A DNA stretch of 64,000 nt from Myrica gale (GCA_963930655.1 OZ005602.1:1123501-1187500), one strand, 5' to 3'; counted from the stretch's first letter, positions 46,901 to 58,556 are shown. Translations and numbers: made by a program. The notes: generated by a model from the letters alone, not told the origin.

Positions 46901-48600
46901 TATAAAAGTTCAATTGCCCTAGTTAGCAAAAGACACAATATTACAACAAGCATAGAACGAATCATCTACGAAAAGCATTTAAAAAAACTGCAAATATGTT
47001 CTTCCGCAATATTAGAAAATTAGAAAAGTACACAAGTAGCTGTATAAGATCGAAATTGATGAGATTCCTTTGAGAGAACTATCTCCTAAAAGATAAAGCT
47101 GCAGAAACTGATAAAAGATGATTATATGAATCTCGTAGCATAAGAAAAATATTTAAAATCCATGAGGCCTAACTCCATTCATGGGGGTGAGAAGGTATCG
47201 AGTGCCAATAAAAAACGATATTTAATTGGACATGAACATACCCCCAACCTAAGATTGAAGAAACATCCTTCTAAAATCTAAAATGCATAATGAATTGAAG
47301 AAACATCATTCTAATATAAGTGATTTTGATGGTCAGTGAATATCCAGGCCCACCATATAATAACACCGAGCTGCAGTGAACTTTGCAGCAAGAGTTTAAG
47401 GCAAAACTTTTCTAAACGACTCATGATAGATTTTTTCTGCAACGTGGTCTCATGTTCTTCCTTTGACTGAGAGTAAATTCCTACCAAAACAGTCAATGGC
47501 AAAAGCAATAGCAGAAGAGGAAATTGGTCCGTTGACACCCAAATAGAAAAAAAGTTGCCAAATACCCACCAAACCCACGTACAATCTGTTTATCTAATGA
47601 CATACAACTCAATGCAAGTCATACCATCTCTCCAACCAAACCATGGCAACTAGGACACTAATTGCGAGAAAAGGATTCCTTTACAAAATTAGTTCAACAG
47701 TACCAATCTGCATAAGGAACTCATCATGGGACATGAGAATTTCCTCCCAGGGTAAGCAAAGAAAACACTCAGTCATCGTGACTCTATAAGAAAAAATACA
47801 CTTTACCCCCTTTTTATTATCACTAATTTTATTATTTGTATTTTAAATTACTAAATTTGACACATTGCATTATATATTAATATTTTACCTGTGATCAAAG
47901 ACGAAAATATATCTATGAAAGTAGGAGGTCTTAAGCATTAGCATGTGGTCAAATGCGGGTAAAAGTTAGACATTCAATACTAAGAGGGTAAATTCCTACA
48001 CATTAATTGATATTTTCTAAGTTTGTTGAGCTGATTCTTGTTTGCAAATGTACTAGTCGTATCTAACATATAGTGGAAGTTGAAGCGCAATCATTGTCAC
48101 AAGTATCATCTTGAAATATTTCTGCATTAAGCTATAATTTTTGTGGGAAAAACAAACATGGATATACCTATATATTGAACACTATTCTCAAATTTGATTT
48201 TTCTTTTTGCTGTTCACCTTTCCCACCATAAACATGAGAGGCTGGGAGTACTCGACTTTGTGTTCACCATTGACAACTTTGGAGAGAAAGAACGGACAAA
48301 AACCAATCTTTGAATCCTTGAGATTTTCTCAATCAAGCCCAATGTAACTATTTGACTCAGTTGACTGGAGCCATCTATTATTTGAAAAGAAAAACAACAA
48401 CAAAATATAAAATAGCATGCAAAGAAACCTATACAAATAGGCAAAAAAACTACAAAAGAAGCAAAATAGTAATGATTTGTATTAAACTTTACATTGTTCA
48501 AGGATTGCCTTGCACTTGCCCCAGGAGATTTACTCATTCCATTCCAAGAAGTAAACTCACAACTGTAACTAGGAATATCATCAGAACTGACATCAATGCC
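46901..48600. other. Intergenic, no gene recognised
   Basis: AT-rich sequence with scattered short frames. The minus-strand frame 48214-48897 (227 residues) overlaps a tandem repeat and has no conserved motif. I see no supported gene or RNA. Confidence 0.55.
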
Positions 48601-48609
48601 ACAATGAAC

Positions 48610-48795
48610 TATGGATTGCAGAAGGTTGCAGACGATTGCAGAACACGTGCAACAAATGGCTAAAAAGAGTCGGCTTGCAAAAGGTTGCAAAAGATGTGCA
48701 AGAAAAATGAAAGGAAAAGAGTTGGCTTGCAGAGAGAAGATTGTAGAAGATGTGCAGGGAAAAGAGTCAGCTTGCAGAAGGTTGCAAAGACGTGA
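48610..48795. repeat. Degenerate tandem repeat, 45-52-bp units
   Basis: The phrase AGAGTxxGCTTGCA starts at 48666, 48718 and 48763. Between copies, GGTTGCAxAAGATGTGCA recurs. About three imperfect units plus flanking pieces are present. Confidence 0.7.
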
Positions 48796-49162
48796 TCTAC
48801 ACATATCTCTCTGGCGTGCTGCTGAAGATACGTAGGGAAAAAAAACAAGCCGACTGTTTAGCCAAGCAGAGTTTGTCGGCTTTATTTTTCCTCCCACCTC
48901 ATTAAATGAGGTGTCTATTTCTGGACCATCGGATCTGAGATATAAACTCTCAGCCCTCTCTTAACACCCTCAGCACCCATTAACTTAGCACCGAATCCAA
49001 TCTCCGGTCATGCTCATAGAGGTGAAGCTACAAACCCTAGCACACTAATTTAAACTGAACTTAAAACGACGAGTACATATATTGTCCCAATGGAACCTAA
49101 ATTAACGTACTGCTCTATTTACTTCCCTGAAGCTCGAAGCACTCCTCCACGACCACAAAGAA

Positions 49163-49216
49163 CAACTATAATGAGAAAGGATTGCCTCCAAAGGCAATCC
49201 TTTCTCCAACTATAAT
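49163..49216. mobile_element. 34-bp perfect foldback flanked by 10-bp direct repeat
   Basis: GAGAAAGGATTGCCT (49173-49187), a 4-nt loop CCAA, and the exact reverse complement (49192-49206) make a 34-bp hairpin. It is bracketed by CAACTATAAT at 49163-49172 and 49207-49216. The combination looks like a tiny foldback insertion with a 10-bp TSD, the length range used by Mutator-type transposases. It sits 20 bp beyond the stop codon of the zinc-finger gene, so it is probably transcribed in that gene's 3' UTR and could fold in the RNA. Confidence 0.75.
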
Positions 49217-49236
49217 AGCTAGCTGCATTACTTGAG

Positions 49237-50778
49237 TCACGGCCCCAAAGGCTCTTTCTTTATCTCGACATCAATCCAACCCTTCTCGGATGCAACTCCT
49301 GGAGGTAGGCCGCCCTGTTCTTGCCTCTCAGCCTCATCTTGTTCTTCAGCCCCATCACCTTTCTGATCTTCGACTCGGATATCAATTTGTCCTCTCATAC
49401 GCCCATTCCTTCTCATACGGATCCGTGGTGCATTATAAGACTCGGGCAATATGGTTACTCCACTTCCCAACTGGACAAGGCGGAGAGACGTACTTTTCTT
49501 TCTGTACTTCGCTACATTTCTTCTTCTCCTCTTAGACCTGTAATGCGATGACATGTGAGCTGCAAAAAATTGCGATGTATCGAGCACTTGCTTGCATCTT
49601 GGACATATGTATGGACCGTATTTCTGGCAAGGGAGACTACGGGTGAGCCCGCTGCCCTCAGTTTCTTCTTCATCATCAGAACTATTGATCTTAATTGGGT
49701 TCGAATCCCGCAGTAGGCTGCTAGTGAACTCATTCATGAGGTGCGAGTTATGCAAAGTGGTGTTCCTTTGTGGTTGGTTTTGATCAGTAGAGTTTTGATA
49801 CTTGGTTTCCATAGGTTCACCATCGTCGATGAGAAGGAGGCCGTTTGCTCGTTTACTCGGTGGGTTAAGATAAAGACTAGGACTGTACCTAGCCCTTTGG
49901 TTTTGCAAATGGCTACCAAGACCAAGATCAGGGACATCATGGTCTTGAAATTGATTGAAGATAGGGCTGGGATTTCCTCCTGAGGTTTCAGAATGATGAT
50001 TGAAGATAAGGCTGGGATTTCCTCCTGAGGTTTCAGAATGATGATTGAAGATATGACTGGGATTTCCTCCTGATGTTTCAGAATGATGATTAATGAAGAT
50101 AGGGCTGGGATTTCCTCCTGAGATTTCAGAATGATGATTGAAGATAGGTCTGGGATTTCCTCCTGAGATTTCAGAATGATGAATGAAGATAGGCCTGAGA
50201 TTTCGTCCTGAGGTTTCAGAATGATGGCCACTAACGGGCTCCTGGGAAGTGAATGATATCATGTTCACTTCGTTGGACAAAGGCATACTTTGGCTTTGGA
50301 AACTGCGTTGGCCTTGGATCATGTGGTTTTCATCTGATCTTGGGAAGAAAATCCGCTCCCTAGTTGCTGTTGCAGTGATCAGTTGAGTTGTCAAAATCTC
50401 AGTGACACTGACCTCGGTTAGAGGAAGATCTTCTGGGATTTGCGTAGGAAAATAATCGACGACACCACGGACTGGTACTGATCTGTGTGGTGTAGGGACG
50501 TAAGTTCTTCTCACTTCTCTGACTCGTTGACACAGACCAAGTTGGCTTACAGTTAAGGACGTTGGCTGAGTCCTCGGTGAAATGAGCTGATCATGATTTT
50601 GGGGACGCGCAAGGTTGAGGCTGGAGTTGGAGTCGGGCAGAGAGCTAAGGAAACCACGATCACCATAATTCGGGACAAGATCATTCAAGTTCAAAGAAAA
50701 CAGTTCCCCATCAGTGGGGTCGTTTTCAAAACCTAAATCAATTTGGCTAGACATGGAAGCATCGAAATGCAGAGGCAT
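49237..50778 (-). CDS. Single C2H2 zinc-finger protein with 15-residue internal repeat
   Basis: This intronless frame of 513 residues starts at the ATG at 50776-50778 (MPLHFDASMSSQIDLGFEND). An in-frame ATG at 50842-50844 lies at or upstream of the likely transcription start set by the TATA box at 50864-50873, so I did not use it. One C2H2 finger is at residues 392-412 (C-x2-C-x12-H-x3-H), followed by a basic stretch YRSKRRRR that may serve as a nuclear signal. The plant QALGGH motif is absent (QFFAAHMSSH instead). An N-terminal FSLNLNDL resembles, but does not strictly match, the LxLxL repression motif. Six copies of HHSExSGGNPxxIF fill residues about 185-275. It is probably a DNA-binding nuclear protein; the exact family is unknown. 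Confidence 0.75.
   Translation of the reverse strand: MPLHFDASMSSQIDLGFENDPTDGELFSLNLNDLVPNYGDRGFLSSLPDSNSSLNLARPQNHDQLISPRTQPTSLTVSQLGLCQRVREVRRTYVPTPHRSVPVRGVVDYFPTQIPEDLPLTEVSVTEILTTQLITATATRERIFFPRSDENHMIQGQRSFQSQSMPLSNEVNMISFTSQEPVSGHHSETSGRNLRPIFIHHSEISGGNPRPIFNHHSEISGGNPSPIFINHHSETSGGNPSHIFNHHSETSGGNPSLIFNHHSETSGGNPSPIFNQFQDHDVPDLGLGSHLQNQRARYSPSLYLNPPSKRANGLLLIDDGEPMETKYQNSTDQNQPQRNTTLHNSHLMNEFTSSLLRDSNPIKINSSDDEEETEGSGLTRSLPCQKYGPYICPRCKQVLDTSQFFAAHMSSHYRSKRRRRNVAKYRKKSTSLRLVQLGSGVTILPESYNAPRIRMRRNGRMRGQIDIRVEDQKGDGAEEQDEAERQEQGGLPPGVASEKGWIDVEIKKEPLGP
49954..50226 (-). repeat. In-frame 45/48-bp tandem repeat inside the zinc-finger gene
   Basis: Six units (five of 45 bp and one of 48 bp) encode HHSETSGGNPSPIFN-like blocks. 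The DNA copies differ by only a few bases, so the array expanded fairly recently while keeping the frame. Confidence 0.9.
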
Positions 50779-50863
50779 GGCGGATACTGAGAGAGAAAAG
50801 AAGCAAATGAGACGTTGGAAAGGAGAGTGTACCGAGGCACACACTTAATTGGTATATGGGTTC

Positions 50864-50873
50864 CTTTTTATAG
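50864..50873 (-). promoter_or_regulatory. TATA box of the zinc-finger gene
   Basis: CTATAAAAAG on the minus strand predicts transcription start near 50835-50840. This gives a leader of about 60 nt before the ATG at 50778. Confidence 0.6.
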
Positions 50874-50878
50874 AGACG

Positions 50879-51260
50879 AGGATAGCTTAAAAGGGTGCAA
50901 AACTTAATAGCCATCGCCATTAGGAGCATCAATACGTTAAAGTTCAAATCCGCCTAGCGTATATAAGGCCAAAAGAGGTCATTACTTCTTGATAAGTGAG
51001 AATCTGCCCATTCATGAATCTGAGGCAAGGGAGTTACTACAAAAGTCGAATGGCTAGTTGTAACGCTCATGAATGCTGGTTTGGCAATGCTGTTGTGAGA
51101 CTTATTGAGCGTGTCCTTAAAGAGGTGAAAAATTAAAAGCCTTCACTAATTAATGTCTTTAATTCTAGAAGAAATATGGTAAGAGTACCCTTAGAAAAGA
51201 AGAAGAAGAAGAAGAAATATGGAAGACACTAAACCTCGACAGCACTAGCCTATAGTGGGA

Positions 51261-51333
<73 letters not shown>

Positions 51334-51669
51334 TTCAATTCGAAAATTAGTAAAATTAAGAATGCCTATTGGCATAATATTTATGGATTCCAAACATTCC
51401 TGATGTGGATGTGCATGAGTCAAATTATTTATACCTCAATGTATTAGTGAATTATGATCTTCACTATACATCTATTGCCCTAACACTAGTTTATCATGAT
51501 GATTTATGCATACCCAACATTCACCGGACGAGTTGATACCCATGATATATTTCATTGTAATTAGCCTTATAGAAATTTAATATTAATTATGTAACTTTTG
51601 ATATTAAATATATATATAGATTAGTTGTTTCAACTAGCAATTTTTATGAACTAATTTTTCTAATATAGA
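50879..51669. other. Intergenic with long (TA)n microsatellite
   Basis: A (TA)n tract of about 70 bp lies at 51263-51331. The rest is AT-rich and shows no gene. Confidence 0.8.
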
Positions 51670-52747
51670 AATCTAGACAGTGGCGGAGCCAGAAATCAAT
51701 TTGGAGGGGGGCAAATTTCTAAAGAAAAATGACAAAATAAAAATTTATTACATAATGTAAAAAAATGTCTTAGAGTTAAAATATATATAAAAAATAAGGA
51801 TTAAAATATATTATATTAAAATACACGTATTGTACTATTTGGTAAGACTGAGAAGTGACAATTAGATCATAGCATCTTCTAAAAAAGTTGCATCTTCCCA
51901 CCCTTGCTATAGCTGTTTTTTAGTGTGACAGTTCTATTGAACATGAGCTTTTTCAAGAGTGAAATCTCTATCAACAACAAAATAACTTGGAATTGTAATG
52001 AGAAATACATATTTGGCTTATAAAATAATAAACAAAAAAGCAAACCATAAACCAAAACGCTACTCAAACAAAAGAAATATGGTCCAATTCTCAAAATGCA
52101 GAAGAGATGAGACACAAAAACTACATGCATAAACCCTAGTGAATAAGAAAATGTCAACTTGGTAAATGATAATGGAAACAAAATGGTACAAAATGCTCAA
52201 TTTTAACATTTTCATGCCAGCACAGGAAGATCTATTAAAGAATCAGTGTTTTATCCAGTGATGTTAGGTAGCACAATTCAGTTTCTTACAGGGCAAAATG
52301 CACCTTAATTTATATATTTTTGTTGCACATACAACATATTAGATAGCTCAATACAATGGTATATTTCCTACTGTATGAATAATCACAACAAAATATGCCA
52401 CTGAGATAAGAAATTTTACACCCAAGACAAATCGAAGTGTTATTTGGACATATCTGTTTGTCAAAATATGTCACTTTGAAAAATGTTTCTATTTAATCAT
52501 TTTAGTCTCAACGAATCTATAAAGAGCTTATATATATTTTATTCACAAAATTCTTATTTTAAAAGTAACAACGAAAAGAATAAGTCCAAACATGTTTGAA
52601 GTCAACTTCAGTTGGCCAAAGAAACAAGGGGGGCGGGGCTGATAAAACTAAAAAATAAATAAAAATGTAGGTGTAAATTTTTTTTTGAGGAGCCAACCGG
52701 GGCGGATGCCCCTGTTCGCCCCCCTTGGCTCCGCCTATGAATCTAGA
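51670..52747. mobile_element. 1.06-kb non-autonomous hAT-type element with 8-bp TSD
   Basis: The element 51678-52739 starts CAGTGGCGGAGCCAG and its right end, reverse complemented, starts CATAGGCGGAGCCAAG. AATCTAGA flanks it at 51670-51677 and 52740-52747 (the match extends one more base). An 8-bp TSD with short termini fits a hAT element. The interior is AT-rich with no transposase frame; the 100-residue minus-strand frame at 51879-52181 is not convincing. Confidence 0.75.
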
Positions 52748-52782
52748 CCATCCAAGGTTCCTTTAAAATTTTTATTGGAGTA

Positions 52783-53376
52783 CTTATCGGTAAGGGTGGG
52801 CACCGGAACGCACGAAACCGGAATTGACCATTCCACATTTTTTGTTCCAGTTTCGTTCCGGAATAAACCGGAACGGAACCGGAATTGGAACCGGAATTTC
52901 TGGAACCGGAACCGGAAATTCTGGTTCCTTATATGAGACTAAAATTAAGTTGTGTTTTGTGGGCCAAATAACTCTAAATTAAAATTACAATTAAACAACT
53001 AAATTTCAAAACAATATTTTACTATTTCAAGATGCCAAAATAAATATAAATTAAAATTACAACTAAATTTCAAAACAAAATAAATATTATGAAAATAAAC
53101 TCTAAATTAAATTTACAAAAAAACTATTAAACAAACAATTAATCATACAAATAAGTAAACAACTAAACATTTATCAAAAATTCAAATTGAAAGAGGCAAA
53201 CTCTAAATTAAAATTATAATATTTTTTTAATTTTTTATAAAATATACCGGAACCGGAATTTTCCGGTATTTCCGCCGGAATTTCCGGTTCCGGAATTTCC
53301 CTAAAATGGGATCCGGTTCCGGTACCGGAAATGACCGGAACCGGTACCGGAACATTTGCACACCCTTACTTATCGG
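52783..53376. mobile_element. hAT-type MITE with CCGGAACCGG-rich ends and 8-bp TSD
   Basis: The element 52791-53368 (578 bp) begins TAAGGGTGGGCACCGG and its reverse-complemented right end is TAAGGGTGTGCAAATG. CTTATCGG flanks it at 52783-52790 and 53369-53376. Both ends carry many CCGGAA/GGAACCGG words around an AT-rich centre. It lies 43 bp from the end of the 51678 element's right TSD region. Confidence 0.85.
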
Positions 53377-56056
53377 GTTCTTGAATTCAATATTTCAATA
53401 GAAATGTTTTATACATTCGTTAATTTGTCATTCTTTCTCTTTTCTTACTCTTGACTTGGAGCATGGCCAAGTAAATTAAGTTAGAGGCAAATAAGCCACC
53501 CCAAAAATTATGAATTATGCAAAATCTTTTTTTTATATATAAAAAAATTCCTTTTCAATTTTCTCCATATATATAACAGTACACATTCTAGTGGCAAAAC
53601 CTCTATAGGTCTAGTCTTATGCTGCTCATGCTGTGTTCCTTTAGTTAATTAGGATAATATATATAAGTACGTGTTAAAATGCTGGTTCCATCTTGTTCCT
53701 TTAGCTGGAGACTGCTGCCATGCACGTTGGATTCCATTACTTCTTGTGTTAAATGCCATACTTGTTGCTATTAGGATCGATGATTACGCAAGCTTATGAG
53801 ATCTGCAGGCGGATTCTTTAGGCGATCGAATTGGTTGTGGGTATTGTGTTTCTCGTGTTCCCGATTTTCCCTCACTTGCTTCACGCAAATCTTGCTTGTA
53901 CATGCTTTTCTGATCGTGTCCTGGAAGGCTTGGCGGTACTAGCAGTTTATAGGGGCAGGCTTTTTCTGGTGTATCTTTATTCCCTTTCTAAAGTTTTTTT
54001 CTTGGGCATCCCCTTTCTTATGTTTTCATGGTTCATAGCTTTTGTACTTTGTACCCTCAACTAACATGTTTGAGACATTACATCCACTCATAAACTGCAA
54101 ATCTCTAAGGCATTACATCCTTGGTCTATTCTTGCTTCAAATTAGACAGAATTTAACTCTATTTTTCATTGAAATTATGATTAAACCCTAAAATATAACT
54201 GTTATTTGATTGACATAATTGATATTTCGTATTTAAAAAAAAAACTCAATTTCTGTTCAATTTTGAAGGAAAAATAGATAAAATATGTAATGTCTTAAAG
54301 ATTGGTAGTTTGTGGTGCAATCTCTTAAATATGGTAGTTTAGGATGCAAAATGTAAAATACGTGATAGTTAGTAGGTGAAAATTGCATTTTCCTTTTTTT
54401 TTCTTTCTTTCTTTCTCGAAGACCCTTGACTTATTATTAGAATTAATACCATCACTTAAAAGGAAAAAAAAGTTGAGATGGCATATTAATTGTCCAGATG
54501 TTTATATATATATATATATGGGAATTATAGAATTGCCAAAATAATCACCAAGTAAAATAAATGCGAATGTTTCCAAAAAACAGATAAAAATGAAGCTACC
54601 TACCTATATTACAATCTGTAAAAGCCAGCTAAACCTTGTTCTATGTATGGTATTAATTTACCCATGCAAAATTTATATAAGGCCAGTTGAATCCACCTTC
54701 TTCTAAATGTGGTAGACGCTATATTTATATCTCAAGTCAGTAAGGTATTAACAATGGTTGAACTTGCCTCCTATATATTTGCAGAAGTTACCAGAAAGGA
54801 CAGAAATTCAAAGAGCAGCCATGCCCATTGGCCCAACTATCAAGATGGAAACCTGGAATTGCATATACACCAAGTCGATCCTCCTCTCCACACAGAGAAA
54901 CGTCAAATCTATTTTTTCTAAGTTGTGTTAAATGTAAGACACGGTTTAGAGCCTACAATTATCTACAAGGGGTGAAGAGGAATTTAAAATTTTTAAACAC
55001 GACCTAATACACTCTCAAATGCAGAAATTTCAAGTCAAATCTTCAAGAATATCGACTTCAAGTATCCTTGTGCGATGGGTTAACACCCTTGTGAGGGTGG
55101 TAGGTATCTATAGTTTTTACTTTTTCTTGTTTCTATAAGCTATGCCCAATCTTTGCACAGACACTTTGGAGATTCAATATACCTACCATTACCCAAAAAA
55201 AATCTCTTCAAGAAAAATGCCCTCAAACCTTTTTCAAATGTTTATTTACTCTTTGCGCAGAAGTTTGTGTGTTGCTGAGTTAATTGATTTTTTTTCCATG
55301 TGAGAGCATGAGCCTCAAGCTGGCTCCTAAAGACAACATAATTTCCCAGGTTCGCCTCATTCAGCTAGCCTACATATCACTTTAACCGCTATGTATAACT
55401 TCTAGAATTCTTCACTTCCCTAATCCTATAATAACTAGGCCAATACAATACAGTAACTAACATTAATGGCTCGACATCTATGGCAAGGCCAACGGCCCAT
55501 GAATCTTTCGTACTGGGTTCAGAGTTGCTGTTGTGTAGGCCTTTTATAAGAGGTTACCCAAGGAAGTCAAGAAGTCTGCTAGGCCTCGTATTAGCGGAAA
55601 TACCATAGGAGAGTTAAAAAGTGTCCAATTAATTCCTTGTTTTTCATTAGACAGGAAAGACAAATTATGATTGCCTAATCCATGCATCGAGGATAAGTAA
55701 ATGGACGTGGAGCCCATGCCAAGCAGGCTATTGGACTGAAAGTAGGGCCCAGTTAGACTTTGTTAGCTATTAGGCTCTTCGACTGATAATTGCCATTCTT
55801 TTCACAGGAATTCTCTGATACCATCCACAATATTGTCTTAAGGAAACAAACAGAAATTTAACAGAACAGAAACTATACTTTAATTTACTTGCGGCGAGGT
55901 ACATTACAAGCCCTTGCTAGACCAAACAACACTGACATCTTTTTCTTGCTACATGTAACACTAATTAACACGCTTATTATATAATTGCGATGTTCATTAT
56001 AAGACACTTCCCTGCATGCTTACTACATTTCCTTTTGCCCAATGCAGCCAGTAATA
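53377..56056. other. Intergenic, AT-rich, no gene recognised
   Basis: The plus-strand frames at 53831-54064 and 54709-54921 are short and hydrophobic or unmatched, and are not supported. Around 55040-55200 a stretch ending in an A-run is bracketed by imperfect copies of AAATCxxTTCAAGAA. It may be a short retroposon tail. A short (TA)n lies at 54505-54520. Confidence 0.5.
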
Positions 56057-57205
56057 TCACAGCTTGTTCTCGTACCAGAAAATGCCTTTGTTAAGGCTCA
56101 CCTGGTCCGGCTCGACATAAACACACTCTTTAGCCTCCCTCCAAATTGCCTTGAGAATTGGAGTCGCATCACATTGGTAGTAATCGCCCAATATTGGCTT
56201 GACTGCATTGGTGGCCTCCATTGCATGGTAATGTGGCATTGTTGAGAAGAGATGGTGAGTCACATGCGTGTCTGTGATGTTGTGGAAGACCTTATTCAGC
56301 ACACCATAATCTCTGTCAACGGTTGCTAATGCTCCTCTCAGCCAGTCCCATTCCGAGGAGTCGTAGTGTGGCAATGTAGGGTGAGTGTGCTGCAAGTATG
56401 TGATCAGCACAAGGAAGCAATTCACTATAAGCAATGGCACACCATAAATGCATACAAGCCAAGCCAGCCCTTTTGCCATTGCAGTGAGGTAAAGCACATA
56501 AGCTGCAGCAAAGATGCCAGCATCCGAGAAGTATATTTGAAGTCTTTCACGATCAGAATAGATGGGGCCATAGGGATCATAGTGGCATGCAAAACGGTTA
56601 TAGGTTCGGCCTGAAGCATTGAAGGCTAAGTACAAGGGCCAGCCTAGAAGGAGTGTGGCCGAAAGAGTAAGGGCCCTGCCTGCTGGGTTGTTCAAGTACT
56701 TGAGATACCATTGCATTGCGGATTTGGGCCTGGGGACAAACACTTCATCACGCTCAAGGGACCCCGTGTTAGAGTGATGACGGCGGTGACTAATCTTCCA
56801 CGAGAAGTATGGCACCAGAAGGGCAGAGTGAAGGATTAGGCCAACTGTGTCATCGACCCATTGGTAATCACTGAAGGCATGGTGACCACACTCATGCGCA
56901 ATGACCCAAACGCCAGTGAGAATGCAGCCTTGGAGAGCCCAGTAGATTGGCCATGCAAAGTAGGAAAGTGGGTGAGGGAGGAGGTGGAAGAAAGAGGTAG
57001 CAATGCAGTAGAAGAGGAAGGCTAAGGAGAGGTCATAAACAACATAGGAGGATGAGCGGAGGAGGGAGCGTTTGAAACAATGCGGTGGGATGGCTTTCTT
57101 GAGTTGGCCATGCGTGAATGGTGGCTTTGTGTGTGGCACTCTCTGGAAGGGGGTTTTCTGCTTTTCAAACTTCTCCGGGGAAGACTTCCGGCCTCCGGCT
57201 CCCAT
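56057..57205 (-). CDS. FAD2: Delta-12 oleate desaturase (microsomal omega-6 desaturase)
   Basis: This ER membrane enzyme introduces the second double bond into oleate on phosphatidylcholine, giving linoleate, using electrons from cytochrome b5. The frame is intronless and encodes 382 residues, the usual FAD2 length, from ATG 57203-57205 (MGAGGRK, the typical FAD2 start). An upstream in-frame extension begins only at TTG and runs into the leader intron, so it is not used. The three di-iron histidine boxes are HECGHH (104-109), HRRHH (140-144) and HVTHH (314-318). The C-terminus YENKL fits the aromatic ER-retrieval signal of FAD2. Several hydrophobic helices are present. The Thr inside the third box is where I recall Ala in most FAD2 proteins. 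A divergent FAD2-type hydroxylase or acetylenase is less likely, because [12 protein letters not shown] is the ordinary desaturase form. Confidence 0.96.
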   Translation of the reverse strand: MGAGGRKSSPEKFEKQKTPFQRVPHTKPPFTHGQLKKAIPPHCFKRSLLRSSSYVVYDLSLAFLFYCIATSFFHLLPHPLSYFAWPIYWALQGCILTGVWVIAHECGHHAFSDYQWVDDTVGLILHSALLVPYFSWKISHRRHHSNTGSLERDEVFVPRPKSAMQWYLKYLNNPAGRALTLSATLLLGWPLYLAFNASGRTYNRFACHYDPYGPIYSDRERLQIYFSDAGIFAAAYVLYLTAMAKGLAWLVCIYGVPLLIVNCFLVLITYLQHTHPTLPHYDSSEWDWLRGALATVDRDYGVLNKVFHNITDTHVTHHLFSTMPHYHAMEATNAVKPILGDYYQCDATPILKAIWREAKECVYVEPDQVSLNKGIFWYENKL

Positions 57206-58556
57206 TCTTCTGTACACAGCGCGTCTATGCACAATCCTCAAAAGAGTCAATAATTTGTAATTGGATGAAAAATCTAGGACGACACCATTGCTAGCTGAAA
57301 CAACAGCTCATATTTACATAGGAATGGAGGGACAGACACGTACGTTTGAGTCCTCTAAAATTACAAACACGTTCATGCAAAGGTTAATACACTTGTCATT
57401 CACTTGCAGTCTTGCAGACCCATGGGGTCGGTCGAGTCATTTAAGGCCGATCTCTAAGACAGACACATGAGACCGTACTACCGACCAAGTCTCAGAATAA
57501 GATGTCACAGCGTTCTTAGGTAATTACGGTCCATTCCATAATTTTCAGATATAGAGAAAATATTGACAATTTTTATTTTGAAAGTATTACTCGTAATTAA
57601 AATTCGGAAAATTTTAAGAAATTTAGTGAGAAAAACATATTTTTTTCTAAAGCAAAAATCACACTTGCTAGCAGAGTGTGTATATATATGAAAACTGAAA
57701 GAAGCCCCCATAATTCACAGAAAATAATAAAAATGAAATTGAAATAGGACTAATATATAGGGAATATATAAGCCTGTTGGTGTTATTTCAAAGAAAATAA
57801 TAAAAAAGTTAACAGCTGGAGCGGAAAATTGAGTAGAGCGCGCAGCAAATTGCAGGGAAAGCTAGATTGAGTACTTAACAATGGTGTTTGCTTTTGTACT
57901 TCAACCAAACGGCAACATGTAATGCATGGATATCAAATTTCATACCTCGGCTGAAAACAAAAACGATGGCCTATTTGAATTCGTGCAAATAATAATAATA
58001 TAATGCATGCAAAAGTTAGATCCGTATATGGCTGAAACCTGAAAAAGATAACCTAAAATTCGAGGAAATAAAACATTTATTATTATTATTAATGAGGATA
58101 AGAAGAATATCAGAAGAAAATAAACAAGAAATTGAAGCTACGTACGTACATTTCTGAAAGAAGAAAGGGAGAGAATGAAGTAGAAATTTGTTCATCTCCA
58201 TTGAAGAAGCTTGACTTTCCCCCAAAAGTAAAGCAACAAATTAAACACCTCAAGAGAGGTCTAATCCACAGATGAAAGATCCATCCGTTTTATCCAATTA
58301 TGCGTGTCTCCAGTGTCCAGAAGTAGTTTATATAGCAAAGACGCACAAACACAGAGACTAAGAGAGAGAGCTTAGGGAAGTACCAGGGGATATAGAGGCT
58401 CTTTCCAAGAAAGTGCTACTGCTTCTGGTGAAGAACCGCTTTCTCTTTCACTCAGGCTCACACAAACAGAGAGACCACTTTCAGAGGCTAGTTGTGGTTT
58501 TTTCTCTGCAATCTGCTTGGCCTGGTCTCCCTCACCAAGGAGAAGATCTCTATTTA
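57206..58556 (-). promoter_or_regulatory. FAD2 leader exon, 1.17-kb leader intron and TATA box
   Basis: The acceptor GTGTACAG ends 4 nt before the ATG, and a donor CCCTG|GTACTTCCC lies at 58383, outlining an intron at 57210-58383. A leader intron ending just upstream of the ATG is a known hallmark of plant FAD2 genes and often boosts expression. The leader exon would start at 58384. A TATA-like TTAAATAG at 58549-58556 predicts transcription start near 58520. The positions rest on sequence signals only. Confidence 0.65.

Noticed and set aside
48214-48897. 227-residue minus-strand frame
   Set aside because: It is built largely from the 45-52-bp tandem repeat read in a Cys/Leu/Phe-rich frame, with no conserved motif and no promoter context.
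43900-49200. Search for the missing WD40 exons of the LIN-like gene
   Set aside because: No GH-x-WD type repeats or suitable open exons were seen on the plus strand through the region.
50779-50844. Upstream in-frame ATG of the zinc-finger gene
   Set aside because: It falls at or before the transcription start predicted from the TATA box at 50864-50873. The downstream ATG gives a sensible protein start.
53831-54064. 77-residue hydrophobic plus-strand frame
   Set aside because: No homology recognised and no start or splice context; chance frame or old repeat.
57206-57250. Fifteen-residue N-terminal extension of FAD2
   Set aside because: It begins at TTG, not ATG, and lies across a likely leader-intron acceptor. 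The ATG at 57205 gives the standard MGAGG start and normal length.
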